From: G963665085 sp963665085
GTDB taxonomy: Bacteria > Bacteroidota > Bacteroidia > Bacteroidales > JAAAOM01
NCBI GenBank assembly: GCA_963665085.2
Contig: CAXXXS010000001.1
Coordinates: 2,418,001 to 2,482,000, forward strand
Reading direction: 5' to 3'
DNA length: 64,000 nucleotides
The notes under the pieces were generated by a model. The model saw only the letters and a list, made by a program, of their open reading frames with translations, did no database searches and was not told where the DNA came from. Positions 54,364-63,525 of this stretch are shown here, piece after piece. The position numbers and the translations under genes are program-made. How positions within the stretch are numbered: the stretch's first letter is position 1; each line of letters opens with the position of its first letter.

Positions 54364-54883
54364 GTCTAATTTTCTGTAAAAAAACTTCGTCCTCCCAGCT
54401 ATCATTATGTCTTATCCAATCTTTCTTTATTCCAATCTCTACAAACCCCATGCTTTTAAATAATTTTAAGCTTGAAGCATTGTTTGTTGATATGTTACAA
54501 TATACCTGGTGCAGGCTAAGAACATCAAAACAATAATTCAGGAAAAGCTCTAAAGAAGTTTTTCCATATCCTTTATTTTTGTCGATGTCTTCCGCAATTA
54601 GAATACCAACACCAGCTCGTTGATGGTAGGGCTCGAAATCAAAAAGATCAATGGCTCCGATTGATTTCTTTTCAGTGCCATTTACTTTATCAATTATTAA
54701 TCTTAATTGTTTCGTTTCATAAATATCTAGATGTGCCTCTGCCAGATATTTCTCTAGTGTATACTTAGAAAATGGAGAATAGGTATTACTAATTTTCCAA
54801 ACAGATTGATCGTTTTCCCATTTATATAATAACTCAAGATCTTCAGGTTCTAAAGCCCGAAGGATGATTTTTTCTTTTGGCAT
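54353..54883 (-). CDS. GNAT-family N-acetyltransferase
   Basis: 176 residues of the RimJ/RimL-like type. ILRALEPEDLELLYKWEND is the typical start. HQRAGVGILIAEDIDKNKGYG carries the acetyl-CoA binding loop, and VYCNISTNNASSLKLFKSMGF the last strand and Asn/Phe motif. The substrate is unknown; ribosomal protein or small-molecule acetylation are both possible. It follows the PD40 gene directly (TAA then ATG with no gap), so it is translated from the same message. Confidence 0.92.
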   Translation of the reverse strand: MPKEKIILRALEPEDLELLYKWENDQSVWKISNTYSPFSKYTLEKYLAEAHLDIYETKQLRLIIDKVNGTEKKSIGAIDLFDFEPYHQRAGVGILIAEDIDKNKGYGKTSLELFLNYCFDVLSLHQVYCNISTNNASSLKLFKSMGFVEIGIKKDWIRHNDSWEDEVFLQKIRPTP

Positions 54884-56185
54884 TTACTTTTTCTTTAGAG
54901 GTGTAATTATTGTGGTTTTATATATGTTAAGATCTCCTTTTCCTTCAGTTTGTTTTTTTGCAGAATAAAAACATTCACCTCCATTTAATGGCCAGAAAGA
55001 AATATTATCACTGGTTGTATTTATTGGGAACCCGATATTAATAGGGGTTTCAAACCTTTTATTTGAAGGGTTAAATAAAGAATAAAAAATATCATATCCA
55101 CCCATTCCATAGTGACCATTAGACGCAAAGAATAATGTATTTGATGCATCAATAAATTTAGGTGAAATCTCATCAAATTCAGAGTTAATTTTTCTACCCA
55201 GGTTTACAGGTTTACCCCATTCACCATTTTTGTCCTTTTCTGAAACATAAATATCAAAGCCTCCTTCTCCACCTAACCGGTTACTAGAGATATAGAGTTT
55301 ATTCCCATCTGCAGAAAATGACCCGTAATTTTCATCTAATTTTGAGTTAATAGGTTTATCAAATGGTTTTGCTTCCCCCCATTCTTTCCCATCAAATTCA
55401 CTTATGTAGAGATCGTCATTGAAACGAGATTTTTTAACCATAATAAGTTGTTTGCCATCGTTTGATAATCCTGTAGGAAATAGATCTCCATCAGACTTAA
55501 TTTGAGGGGTAATATTTACAGGTTCTGTCCAATTATTGTTTTCATCTTTTGTTGAATAGAAAACAGCATCATAAAAAGCAAGACTTGTAACAAAAACTAT
55601 TACAGACTCATCACCGGAAACCACAGGGAGATTATTGTCCTGATCGTTATTAACAGGCGAACCAATATCTGCAACTGAAATTTCAATGGGATTATCCTGT
55701 ATTATTTTAGCTCTTTCACATGCTTCAACCTCATTTTCTACAACAGTTAGATTATAATTGCCAAGGTAATAAGGATGATTTACAAAGGTATCATAGCACT
55801 CTAAAGCCTTGCCTAATTCGTTATTTACACGATATGCATTTCCTAAATAGAAATATGCGTGTAGCGGTGCATTTTTCTCTGTGAAGGATTTTGGTTTATA
55901 ACTTTGTTTTTTTACTATTTTGTTCTTTGCTTTTTCAAAATAGGGGATAGCTTTCTGTTCTTCGCCAGGAATATTCAAATAACACTCGCCAACTTTGAAA
56001 TTGAAGTTTGGGTTCTCTGTGTCTTTACTTACAAGTTGTAAATAATAATATACAGCTTCTTTATAATCTTCTCTCCAGAAAAAGTATTCTCCTTCATCAA
56101 AAAGTTCTTCTTTAGAAAGTTGATTTTGAGCATTAACAAAAACAGATGATAAAAAGATTGAGATTAATATGAACCACGGTTTCAT
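54884..56185 (-). CDS. TPR-PD40 exported protein without OmpA domain
   Basis: 433 residues with a signal peptide cut near VNAQ. A TPR-like helical part covers about 20-150 (KAVYYYLQLVSKDTENPNFN and AYRVNNELGKALECYDTFVN). A PD40 beta-propeller covers about 185-430 with blades such as GLSNDGKQLIMVKKS, SFSADGNKLYISSNRLG and ASNTLFFASNGHYGMGGYDI. It stops where its neighbour has a linker and an OmpA domain. Sequence and layout show it to be a shortened relative of the 673-residue protein upstream, so the two are likely products of duplication. The propeller may bind peptidoglycan-associated or outer-membrane partners. Confidence 0.88.
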   Translation of the reverse strand: MKPWFILISIFLSSVFVNAQNQLSKEELFDEGEYFFWREDYKEAVYYYLQLVSKDTENPNFNFKVGECYLNIPGEEQKAIPYFEKAKNKIVKKQSYKPKSFTEKNAPLHAYFYLGNAYRVNNELGKALECYDTFVNHPYYLGNYNLTVVENEVEACERAKIIQDNPIEISVADIGSPVNNDQDNNLPVVSGDESVIVFVTSLAFYDAVFYSTKDENNNWTEPVNITPQIKSDGDLFPTGLSNDGKQLIMVKKSRFNDDLYISEFDGKEWGEAKPFDKPINSKLDENYGSFSADGNKLYISSNRLGGEGGFDIYVSEKDKNGEWGKPVNLGRKINSEFDEISPKFIDASNTLFFASNGHYGMGGYDIFYSLFNPSNKRFETPINIGFPINTTSDNISFWPLNGGECFYSAKKQTEGKGDLNIYKTTIITPLKKK

Positions 56186-56287
56186 TTAAATAACTTATAT
56201 TGTTATTTATCAATATACAATATTTGCTAGATAAAGGTTACTTTTTAATGGTGAAAATATATCCTTAAAGCAAGCATTTATTTTCTG

Positions 56288-58309
56288 TTATTTTAATTTA
56301 AGCCTGTCTGGTACAATATTCTGTTCGTTTATTTGAATATTTTCTGGCTCGTTATTAAAAAGTATTTCTACACGTCTGTTATATTTTCTTCCTTCAGGGC
56401 TATCTGAACCGTCAGGTGCATTATTGATTGCTATAAAAGCAGTTGCTCCTTTTGCTGTTACAGTTAGCCTGTTTGTTGAAATGCCTTTGCTTGAAATGTA
56501 TTTAGCAACTTCATTTGCCCTTTTCTTTGATAAAGAAAGATTATAATCAATACTTCCTTTAGAATCTGTAAAACCAATCAATTCAAGTGTTATAGATCTT
56601 TCATCAGAAAGTAGCTTAACAATTCCATTCAATTTTTGTTTTGCTTCATCTGTTAGCGAAAATTTATCAAAATCAAACAAAATAGGAGTAACTTCTACAT
56701 CAATTTTCTCTTCTGGTATTTCCTCTATAACAGCTACTTTTGCTGAAGGCTCTTCTGTTTTAACTTCTTCTTTTTTTACTGTTGTTTGAGCTACTACTTC
56801 TTTCGTAACTTTTTCTTCTATTGTTGGAACTTCTTCCTTAGTAACCTCGGCTTTTTCTTCAATAGCTTCTTTTGTTGGTTCTACTAATTGTTCAACTTGA
56901 GGTTGTGCTTCTTGTATTTTATCAACTGGCTCAATCTCTTGTTGTTCTTTAACTAAGTCTGATGTTTCTTCGGGTATAATTTCTTCTTCTTTTTCCTGAT
57001 AGGCAACTGTTTCTTCCCCTAAAACAGAATATTTATAAATATCTTCTCTACCAAAACCATCATCTTCTAATTTGGCCATATACCCTAAGGTATTTGTTAT
57101 AGGGACATAAAATAGATCGTCGTCAGTTGTATTGATAGGATAACCTACATTAACAGGTTTAGACCAATTCCCGTCATCCATCTTTTCTACATAAAAAATA
57201 TCATATCCGCCAATATTTGTGTGTCCCTGAGAACTGAAGTATAACCTCGTGCCGTCTGACGTAATAAAAGGGGTATCTTCATTTAATTCTGTGTTTATGT
57301 TAGAGCTTAATAAAATTGGTGGTCCCCATTGTCCTTCTTTTTCTTTAACAGACATATAAATATCCATTTCTCCTTTATTGCCTTGTCTGTTACTTGCAAA
57401 ATAGAGTGTGTTGCCATCTTTTGATAAACTGGCATGAGACTCCCAGAATTTAGTGTTTATTTCGCTTCCAATTGAAGTTGATTTTGTCCACTGGCCATCC
57501 TCAAAATAACTTATAAAAATATCACTGTCAAAAGCATCCTCCCTGGACAAGAGTAAGATTTTCCCATCATAAGAGATGTCTGTTGCATATTGATCTCCAT
57601 CAGATTGTACTTGGGGAGTTATGTTTGTTGGAGTTGACCAACTACCATCATCTTTTAAAGTTGAATAATATAATGCGTCATAAAATGGTAATGAATTCAT
57701 ATAAACCATTGAAGATTTATCTCCGGAGACTACAGCCCTGAAATTTGCAGCATTATTATTTACAGGCCGGCCCAAATTTGTAACTTGCAGATCAAGAGGG
57801 TTACTCATAAATGTTTTAGCGTTTTTACAGTTTTCAATTTGTTTTTTTGCAAATGCGTGATTTAGTTTTAAGTTTTCCTCATTTTTTGTTAACTCAATGT
57901 ATTTATTATAAACGTTTATAGCGCTATCTAATTGGTCTGTTACCCTATAAGCGTTACCAAGATACAGATAGGTGTCAAAAGGGGCATTTTTTTCTCGTAA
58001 AGAACTCTCTCTATAGTTTTTAGATGCATATGGTATTGCGTTAAGAAGATATTCAATTGCCTTATTTTTTTCTCCGGCAATGTTGAGGTAACAAATTCCT
58101 ATTTTGTAATTAATATTGGCATTGTCTTTAAACCCTCTTTTGAAAAGCCTCTGATACTCAAGTAATGCATCAACATAATCGTCACTGGCAAAGAAAAATT
58201 CCGCATCAGCGAAAACATTTTTTATTGCTTCGTTATCTTCTAAATTTTGTTGTGCAGATAAACCAATTGCTAAATTGGCGAAAATTGCGAATAAAAGTAC
58301 CTTTCTCAT
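56288..58309 (-). CDS. TPR-PD40-OmpA envelope protein
   Basis: 673 residues with a signal peptide cut near LSAQ. TPR-like repeats cover about 25-165 and a PD40 propeller about 180-425 (DISYDGKILLLSRED, SLSKDGNTLYFASNRQG, FITSDGTRLYFSSQGHTNIG). A long Glu/Lys/Val-rich low-complexity linker covers about 430-530. A C-terminal OmpA domain (about 545-650) has the peptidoglycan-binding FTDSKGSIDYNLSLSKKRAN motif. This is the order seen in PorE of the type IX secretion system, but the carboxypeptidase-regulatory domain is missing, so the call is only to the general type. It lies 102 bases before its shorter relative. Confidence 0.9.
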   Translation of the reverse strand: MRKVLLFAIFANLAIGLSAQQNLEDNEAIKNVFADAEFFFASDDYVDALLEYQRLFKRGFKDNANINYKIGICYLNIAGEKNKAIEYLLNAIPYASKNYRESSLREKNAPFDTYLYLGNAYRVTDQLDSAINVYNKYIELTKNEENLKLNHAFAKKQIENCKNAKTFMSNPLDLQVTNLGRPVNNNAANFRAVVSGDKSSMVYMNSLPFYDALYYSTLKDDGSWSTPTNITPQVQSDGDQYATDISYDGKILLLSREDAFDSDIFISYFEDGQWTKSTSIGSEINTKFWESHASLSKDGNTLYFASNRQGNKGEMDIYMSVKEKEGQWGPPILLSSNINTELNEDTPFITSDGTRLYFSSQGHTNIGGYDIFYVEKMDDGNWSKPVNVGYPINTTDDDLFYVPITNTLGYMAKLEDDGFGREDIYKYSVLGEETVAYQEKEEEIIPEETSDLVKEQQEIEPVDKIQEAQPQVEQLVEPTKEAIEEKAEVTKEEVPTIEEKVTKEVVAQTTVKKEEVKTEEPSAKVAVIEEIPEEKIDVEVTPILFDFDKFSLTDEAKQKLNGIVKLLSDERSITLELIGFTDSKGSIDYNLSLSKKRANEVAKYISSKGISTNRLTVTAKGATAFIAINNAPDGSDSPEGRKYNRRVEILFNNEPENIQINEQNIVPDRLKLK

Positions 58310-58562
58310 CTATGCAATTTTTTTAGGGTTTAAACAAATTTAAAAATTTAATTAATACAATCTATAATTCCCAGCTAAAATCCCAAACCTGATTTACTTA
58401 ATTTCTAAAAGACATATATTTCTATCTAAATTAATCATTTATATTGAATAATTAAACAAGCTCAACTTGAATTGAACTAACGTTTATTTTTATTTAATAA
58501 AAACTTAAGCTATACAAACTTATTTAAGTTTAATATTTAATACATTTAAATAAAAATAAGAA

Positions 58563-59909
58563 ATGGACATGAATTTATTTCAGGGTAAACCAAAGAAAAT
58601 ATTTGTGCTCGATACAAATGTTTTGTTGCATGACTACCAATGTATATATAATTTTCAAGAGAATGATGTTGTTATACCAATTGTAGTTTTAGAAGAGCTA
58701 GATAAATTCAAAAAAGGGAACGATCAAATAAATTTTCATGCAAGGGAATTTACACGCGAACTGGATAAACTTTCCGGAGATAAATTGTTTAATGAAGGGA
58801 TTCCTCTCGGCGATAATAAAGGGACTCTTACTATTGAGACTTTCAAACAATTTTCTAAAGAGGCAATGGAATCCTTTCCGGAAAATACGGCTGATCATAG
58901 AATTTTAGCTATCGCTGAATTTTTACATCGAAAAACTCCCAAACGGACAGTCGTTCTTATTACAAAAGACATAAACCTTAGAATGAAGGCTAAGTCAATT
59001 GGGATTATGTCTGAAGATTACCAAAATGATAAAGTACGTGATATAAATGCCATCTATAAGACTATTGAAACAGTAGAAGATTTTAACGATGATTTAATTT
59101 CAAAATTATATAGTGAGCCAGAAGGAGTTGATATTAATGAATTTAATTTTGGATTTACTCCCGAAGCACATCAGTTTTTTATTTTGAAAAATAATAGTTC
59201 GAGTGTCCTTGCTCATTACGATCCATACAGAAAGGTAATTGATAGGGTTATTAAGCATCGGGCATATGGAATTGAACCTAGAAATGCAGAACAGGCATTT
59301 TCTTTGGATACATTACTTCGGGATGAGGTTCAACTGGTAGCTTTAACAGGCAAAGCAGGAACAGGAAAAACACTGTTGGCATTAGCTGCTGCTTTGCATC
59401 AGGAAAAAAAGTATAACCAGATTTTTCTTGCCCGGCCAATAGTCCCACTTGCTAATAGGGATCTGGGTTATTTGCCAGGCGATGTAAATGAAAAGATAAG
59501 TCCATACATGCAACCTCTTTTTGACAATCTTTCCGTGATAAGGCATAAATTCAAAGCTACGAGCAGAGAGTATAAACGTATTGAGGAAATGGAAAAAGAA
59601 GAAAAGTTGCTCATAACACCTTTGGCGTATATTAGAGGAAGAAGTCTTTCCAACGCATATTTTATTGTTGATGAGGCGCAAAATCTAACTCCACATGAAG
59701 TAAAAACAATAATTACCAGGGCAGGAGAAGGTACAAAAATGATTTTTACAGGAGATATTCAACAGATTGATTCTCCTTATCTTGATTCTATGTCTAACGG
59801 TTTGAGTTATTTAACAGATAAGATGAAGGGGCAGGATATATTTGCTCATGTTAATTTAGTAAAAGGAGAAAGAAGTTATTTGGCTGAATTAGCAAGTAAT
59901 TTATTGTAA
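58563..59909 (+). CDS. phoH: PhoH-family ATPase with PIN domain
   Basis: 448 residues. An N-terminal PIN ribonuclease domain (about 10-150) has IFVLDTNVLLHD, VVLEELDKFKKG and AIAEFLHRKT with the usual Asp residues. The PhoH ATPase (about 240-448) has Walker A LTGKAGTGKTLLALAAAL at residues 261-278 and Walker B NAYFIVDEAQNLTPHE. The fusion is a helicase-linked RNase of the PhoH2 type. It starts a plus-strand run with sixA, ppk1 and suhB. The 253-base divergent region to the OmpA gene is AT-rich and should hold both promoters. Confidence 0.94.
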   Translation: MDMNLFQGKPKKIFVLDTNVLLHDYQCIYNFQENDVVIPIVVLEELDKFKKGNDQINFHAREFTRELDKLSGDKLFNEGIPLGDNKGTLTIETFKQFSKEAMESFPENTADHRILAIAEFLHRKTPKRTVVLITKDINLRMKAKSIGIMSEDYQNDKVRDINAIYKTIETVEDFNDDLISKLYSEPEGVDINEFNFGFTPEAHQFFILKNNSSSVLAHYDPYRKVIDRVIKHRAYGIEPRNAEQAFSLDTLLRDEVQLVALTGKAGTGKTLLALAAALHQEKKYNQIFLARPIVPLANRDLGYLPGDVNEKISPYMQPLFDNLSVIRHKFKATSREYKRIEEMEKEEKLLITPLAYIRGRSLSNAYFIVDEAQNLTPHEVKTIITRAGEGTKMIFTGDIQQIDSPYLDSMSNGLSYLTDKMKGQDIFAHVNLVKGERSYLAELASNLL

Positions 59910-59997
59910 TTTCAGAGTTAAGTTCATTTAATTTCTTAAATTTAAGGACTTTAAATTTTATGGAATTAAGTTAAGTATTTTGCAATAAGACGAGAAT

Positions 59998-60504
59998 ATG
60001 AAGAAACTTATAATTGTTCGTCATGGAAAGTCTTCCTGGGGATATGAAAATGTGGCGGATATTGACAGGCCACTGAAAAATAAAGGAATAAAGAATAGCT
60101 ACGAGATGGCTGCCCGTGTTCAGGATCTTGGCCATGAGCCCGATGCTATTATTTCAAGTCCAGCTGTACGGGCATTGCATTCAGCAATTATTTTTCTACG
60201 CGTTTTAAAAGTGCCTTTAGACAAACTTTTTGTTAATGAGTTGTTTTATCATGCTTCTGACAATGAACTTTTCGAAAAGATTAAATCGCTGGACAATAAT
60301 GTTGAAACTTTAATGGTTTTCGGTCATAATCCAACATTTACTTCCTTAGCAAATCTATTTGTTAAAAATGAAATAGACAATATACCAACAACAGGTATAG
60401 TAGTACTAACATTTTCTGTCGATACCTGGAATCAGATTTCCTCTAAAAATTTAGTAGAAGAATTCTTTGACTACCCTAAAAGGGTAAATGAGGAAAACTC
60501 CTGA
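59998..60504 (+). CDS. SixA-like phosphohistidine phosphatase
   Basis: 168 residues of the histidine phosphatase superfamily. The RHG motif is LIIVRHGKSSWG with His9 as catalytic residue, and the second His lies in LMVFGHNPTFTSLANLF. The SixA group removes phosphate from phosphohistidine in proteins. It has no signal peptide. It lies 88 bases after phoH and 47 bases before the chosen ppk1 start, so the three are probably co-transcribed. The placement next to a phosphohistidine-using polyphosphate kinase is noted as a possible functional link. Confidence 0.92.
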   Translation: MKKLIIVRHGKSSWGYENVADIDRPLKNKGIKNSYEMAARVQDLGHEPDAIISSPAVRALHSAIIFLRVLKVPLDKLFVNELFYHASDNELFEKIKSLDNNVETLMVFGHNPTFTSLANLFVKNEIDNIPTTGIVVLTFSVDTWNQISSKNLVEEFFDYPKRVNEENS

Positions 60505-60551
60505 TTTGAAAATTGGTTTTCTTTTTTGTAAAAAGGTGGTTTTATTTAGAT

Positions 60552-62636
60552 ATGCCCACGCAATTAAAAAAAATATTAAACCGGGAAATTAGTTGGTTGT
60601 CTTTCAATGAGAGGGTATTGCAAGAAGCCCAAGATGATAATACTCCATTAATTGAAAGGCTGCGTTTCCTTGGTATTTTTTCTAATAACCTTGATGAGTT
60701 TTTTAAAGTTCGGGTAGCAACTATAAAAAGGATGATTGATATCCAGGAAGGCTCAAAAAGAGTAGAAGGAGAAAAGCCGAAGCGTGTTATGTCCAAAATT
60801 CAAAAAAAAGTAATTCGATTACAGAATAAATTTGAAGTAACCTATCAGCATATTCTTCGAAATCTGGAACATCAAAATATTTTTATAATAAATGAGATGG
60901 AGCTTAATCCTTCTCAGGCATTTTATGTAAAAAGATATTTTCAGAAAAACATTCAGCCTATACTAACACCAATCATGCTGAATAATGTAGAGAAGTTTCC
61001 AAACTTGAAAGATAAATCAATCTATTTAGCAACGAAGTTATCCAGTAACAATCCATGTATTAATACTGAATATGCATTGATAGAAATACCAACAGCAAGC
61101 CATTCAAGATTTTTGGTGTTGCCAGAGGAAAACGAACGAAAATTTATTATTCTTTTAGAAGATATTATCCGATTCTGCCTTGATGATGTTTTTGCCCTTT
61201 TTTCTTATGATACGTTTGAGGCCTGGACAATCAAGCTGACAAGAGACGCTGAACTTGATATGGACAACGACTTAAGCAACAGTTTTCTTGAACAGATATC
61301 AAAGAGTGTTGATGGAAGAAAAAAAGGACAACCAGTACGATTTGTTTTTGATAATGCTATTGCCAGGGATCTGCTAAATTACATTATAACTAAGCTGGAG
61401 TTCGATAATGAGGATAATTTAATACCAGGTAGTAGGTATCATAACTTTAAAGATTTTATGAAATTTCCTAATATTGGAGGGAAAGAACTTGAATATTCGA
61501 AACAAAGCCCGCTACCTCATAAAGATATCCACTATCAAAAAAGTATATTAAAAACAATTGCAGATAAAGATATTTTGTTGCATGTCCCTTATCAGGATTT
61601 CGACAATTTTGTAAGTCTGTTACGCGAAGTTTCAATAGATCCGAAGGTTAGAGAGATAAAAATTACTGTTTATCGCGTCGCACGTAATTCAAAAGTTATG
61701 AATACGTTAATCAATGCAGTGAAAAATGGAAAAAAAGTAACCGTTATCATTGAACTTCAGGCAAGATTCGATGAAGAATCAAATATTTATTGGTCGAAGA
61801 AATTGGAGGAAGAAGGAGCAAAAATTCTGTTTGGAATAAAAGGCTTAAAAATCCATAGTAAACTCTTGCTTATTTCGAGAAAAGAAGACAATAAAGTTGT
61901 GAACTACGCGTGCGTTGCCACAGGAAATTTTCATGAAGGAAATGCGTGCGTTTATTCGGATCTGTTCTTGCTAACAGCAGACAAACGAATAACCAATGAA
62001 GTTTATAAAGTGTTTGAGTTTTTTGAGAATCCTTATAAAACATTTGTTTATAGGCATCTGATTGTTTCACCCCTTTATCAGCGCAGAAGATTGTATTCGC
62101 TAATAGATAACGAGATAAAAAATGCAAAGCAAGGTTTCAATGCGTGTGTCACCTTGAAGTTAAACAATCTTGTAGATAAAGAATTGATTAACAAGCTATA
62201 TCAGGCAAATAATGTAGGTGTTAAAATAAATTTAATTATTAGGGGAATCTGTTGTTTAATACCAGGTGTTGAGGGGATGAGTGAGAATATTACAGCAATT
62301 AGTATTGTTGATAAATACCTGGAGCACTCACGAATCTTAGTTTTTTGTAATAATGACAACCCTCTTTATTTTCTTACATCTGCGGATTGGATGCCTAGAA
62401 ACTTAGACAGGAGAGTTGAGGTTACTGTACCAGTTTTTGATAAAGAGTTAAAAAAGGAAATTCAGGAAATGATAGATATACAATTAAAAGATACAGTAAA
62501 ATCCAGGGTGTTAAATCAGACGCAAGATAATCCATATAGGCAGAAACAAGATAGTCAGGATTTTATTCGTTCTCAATATGAACTTTATCTTAATTATAGA
62601 GGTAAAGTATTAGAAACAGAGAAAGTTACAATGTAA
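60552..62636 (+). CDS. ppk1: Polyphosphate kinase 1
   Basis: 694 residues from the ATG at 60552 (MPTQLKKILNREISWLSF); a longer in-frame start adds an unlikely head. It shows the PPK1 opening NREISWLSFNERVLQEAQDD and LGIFSNNLDEFFKVRVAT. The catalytic His435 lies in GLKIHSKLLL, the same number as in the E. coli enzyme, and a second His461 in ATGNFHEGNACVY. It builds long-chain polyphosphate from ATP. It sits between the SixA-like gene and suhB in a phosphate-handling cluster. Confidence 0.96.
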   Translation: MPTQLKKILNREISWLSFNERVLQEAQDDNTPLIERLRFLGIFSNNLDEFFKVRVATIKRMIDIQEGSKRVEGEKPKRVMSKIQKKVIRLQNKFEVTYQHILRNLEHQNIFIINEMELNPSQAFYVKRYFQKNIQPILTPIMLNNVEKFPNLKDKSIYLATKLSSNNPCINTEYALIEIPTASHSRFLVLPEENERKFIILLEDIIRFCLDDVFALFSYDTFEAWTIKLTRDAELDMDNDLSNSFLEQISKSVDGRKKGQPVRFVFDNAIARDLLNYIITKLEFDNEDNLIPGSRYHNFKDFMKFPNIGGKELEYSKQSPLPHKDIHYQKSILKTIADKDILLHVPYQDFDNFVSLLREVSIDPKVREIKITVYRVARNSKVMNTLINAVKNGKKVTVIIELQARFDEESNIYWSKKLEEEGAKILFGIKGLKIHSKLLLISRKEDNKVVNYACVATGNFHEGNACVYSDLFLLTADKRITNEVYKVFEFFENPYKTFVYRHLIVSPLYQRRRLYSLIDNEIKNAKQGFNACVTLKLNNLVDKELINKLYQANNVGVKINLIIRGICCLIPGVEGMSENITAISIVDKYLEHSRILVFCNNDNPLYFLTSADWMPRNLDRRVEVTVPVFDKELKKEIQEMIDIQLKDTVKSRVLNQTQDNPYRQKQDSQDFIRSQYELYLNYRGKVLETEKVTM

Positions 62637-62720
62637 TTATATTCTTTTCCTCTATAATATCGTGTCAATATTAATTTCAGGATTCTATTAATTTTTTATT
62701 CTTTTGCAAAAAAAAGAAAT

Positions 62721-63524
62721 ATGGATTATAAAAATATATGTGAGCAAACAATTGAAGTTGTTAAGCTGGTAGGTGAATACATAAGAGAAGAGCGAGAAAA
62801 ATTTAATGCCTCAAAAATTGAAGTTAAAGGGTTAAATAATTTTGTGACTCATGTAGATAAAAACTCTGAAATTAAATTATGCGCAGGATTGGAAAATATT
62901 GTTCCTGAAGCAGGATTTATTGGAGAAGAAGGGACAACTCAAAAAAAAGGGGATGAGTATAACTGGATTATCGATCCGGTAGATGGGACAACAAATTTTA
63001 TACATGGACTTCCTCCATATGCAATAAGTGTTGCTTTAGCAAAAAATAATGTTCCTGTAGTTGGTGTTATTCTCGAAGTTGCTTCAAAAGAATGTTTTTA
63101 TGCGTACGAAGGAGGTAAAGCTTTTTTAAATGGAAAAGAAATTAAAGTTTCAAAAGCATCAAAATTAAGTGATTCACTTATTGCCACAGGTTTTCCTTAT
63201 ACAGATTATGGCAGGATGGATGAATTTATGGAGACCCTTACCTTTTTTATGAAAAAAACTCATGGGTTACGCAGATTAGGTTCTGCAGCGACTGATCTTG
63301 CTTACGTAGCTTGTGGCAGGTTTGAAGGTTTTTACGAGTACGGACTTCATGCATGGGATATTGCAGCAGGAATAATTATCCTGAAAGAGGCCGGGGGTAT
63401 TGTAACAGATTTTAATGGTAAAGATGATTATTTATTTGGGGGAGAAATTGTAGCTTCAAATAGTGATGTACATGAAGAATTCTTGACTGTTGTTCATGAT
63501 TTTATGGAAAAAAGAAAAAAATAA
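62721..63524 (+). CDS. suhB: Inositol monophosphatase family protein
   Basis: 267 residues. Metal-binding motifs are GFIGEEGTTQ, WIIDPVDGTTNFIHGLPPYA and HAWDIAAGIIILKEAGG. SuhB-type enzymes remove phosphate from inositol-1-phosphate and some other sugar phosphates. The length fits. It follows ppk1 by 84 bases and is followed by one base before the acyltransferase start, so the last two are tightly linked. Confidence 0.94.
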   Translation: MDYKNICEQTIEVVKLVGEYIREEREKFNASKIEVKGLNNFVTHVDKNSEIKLCAGLENIVPEAGFIGEEGTTQKKGDEYNWIIDPVDGTTNFIHGLPPYAISVALAKNNVPVVGVILEVASKECFYAYEGGKAFLNGKEIKVSKASKLSDSLIATGFPYTDYGRMDEFMETLTFFMKKTHGLRRLGSAATDLAYVACGRFEGFYEYGLHAWDIAAGIIILKEAGGIVTDFNGKDDYLFGGEIVASNSDVHEEFLTVVHDFMEKRKK

Positions 63525-63525
63525 T

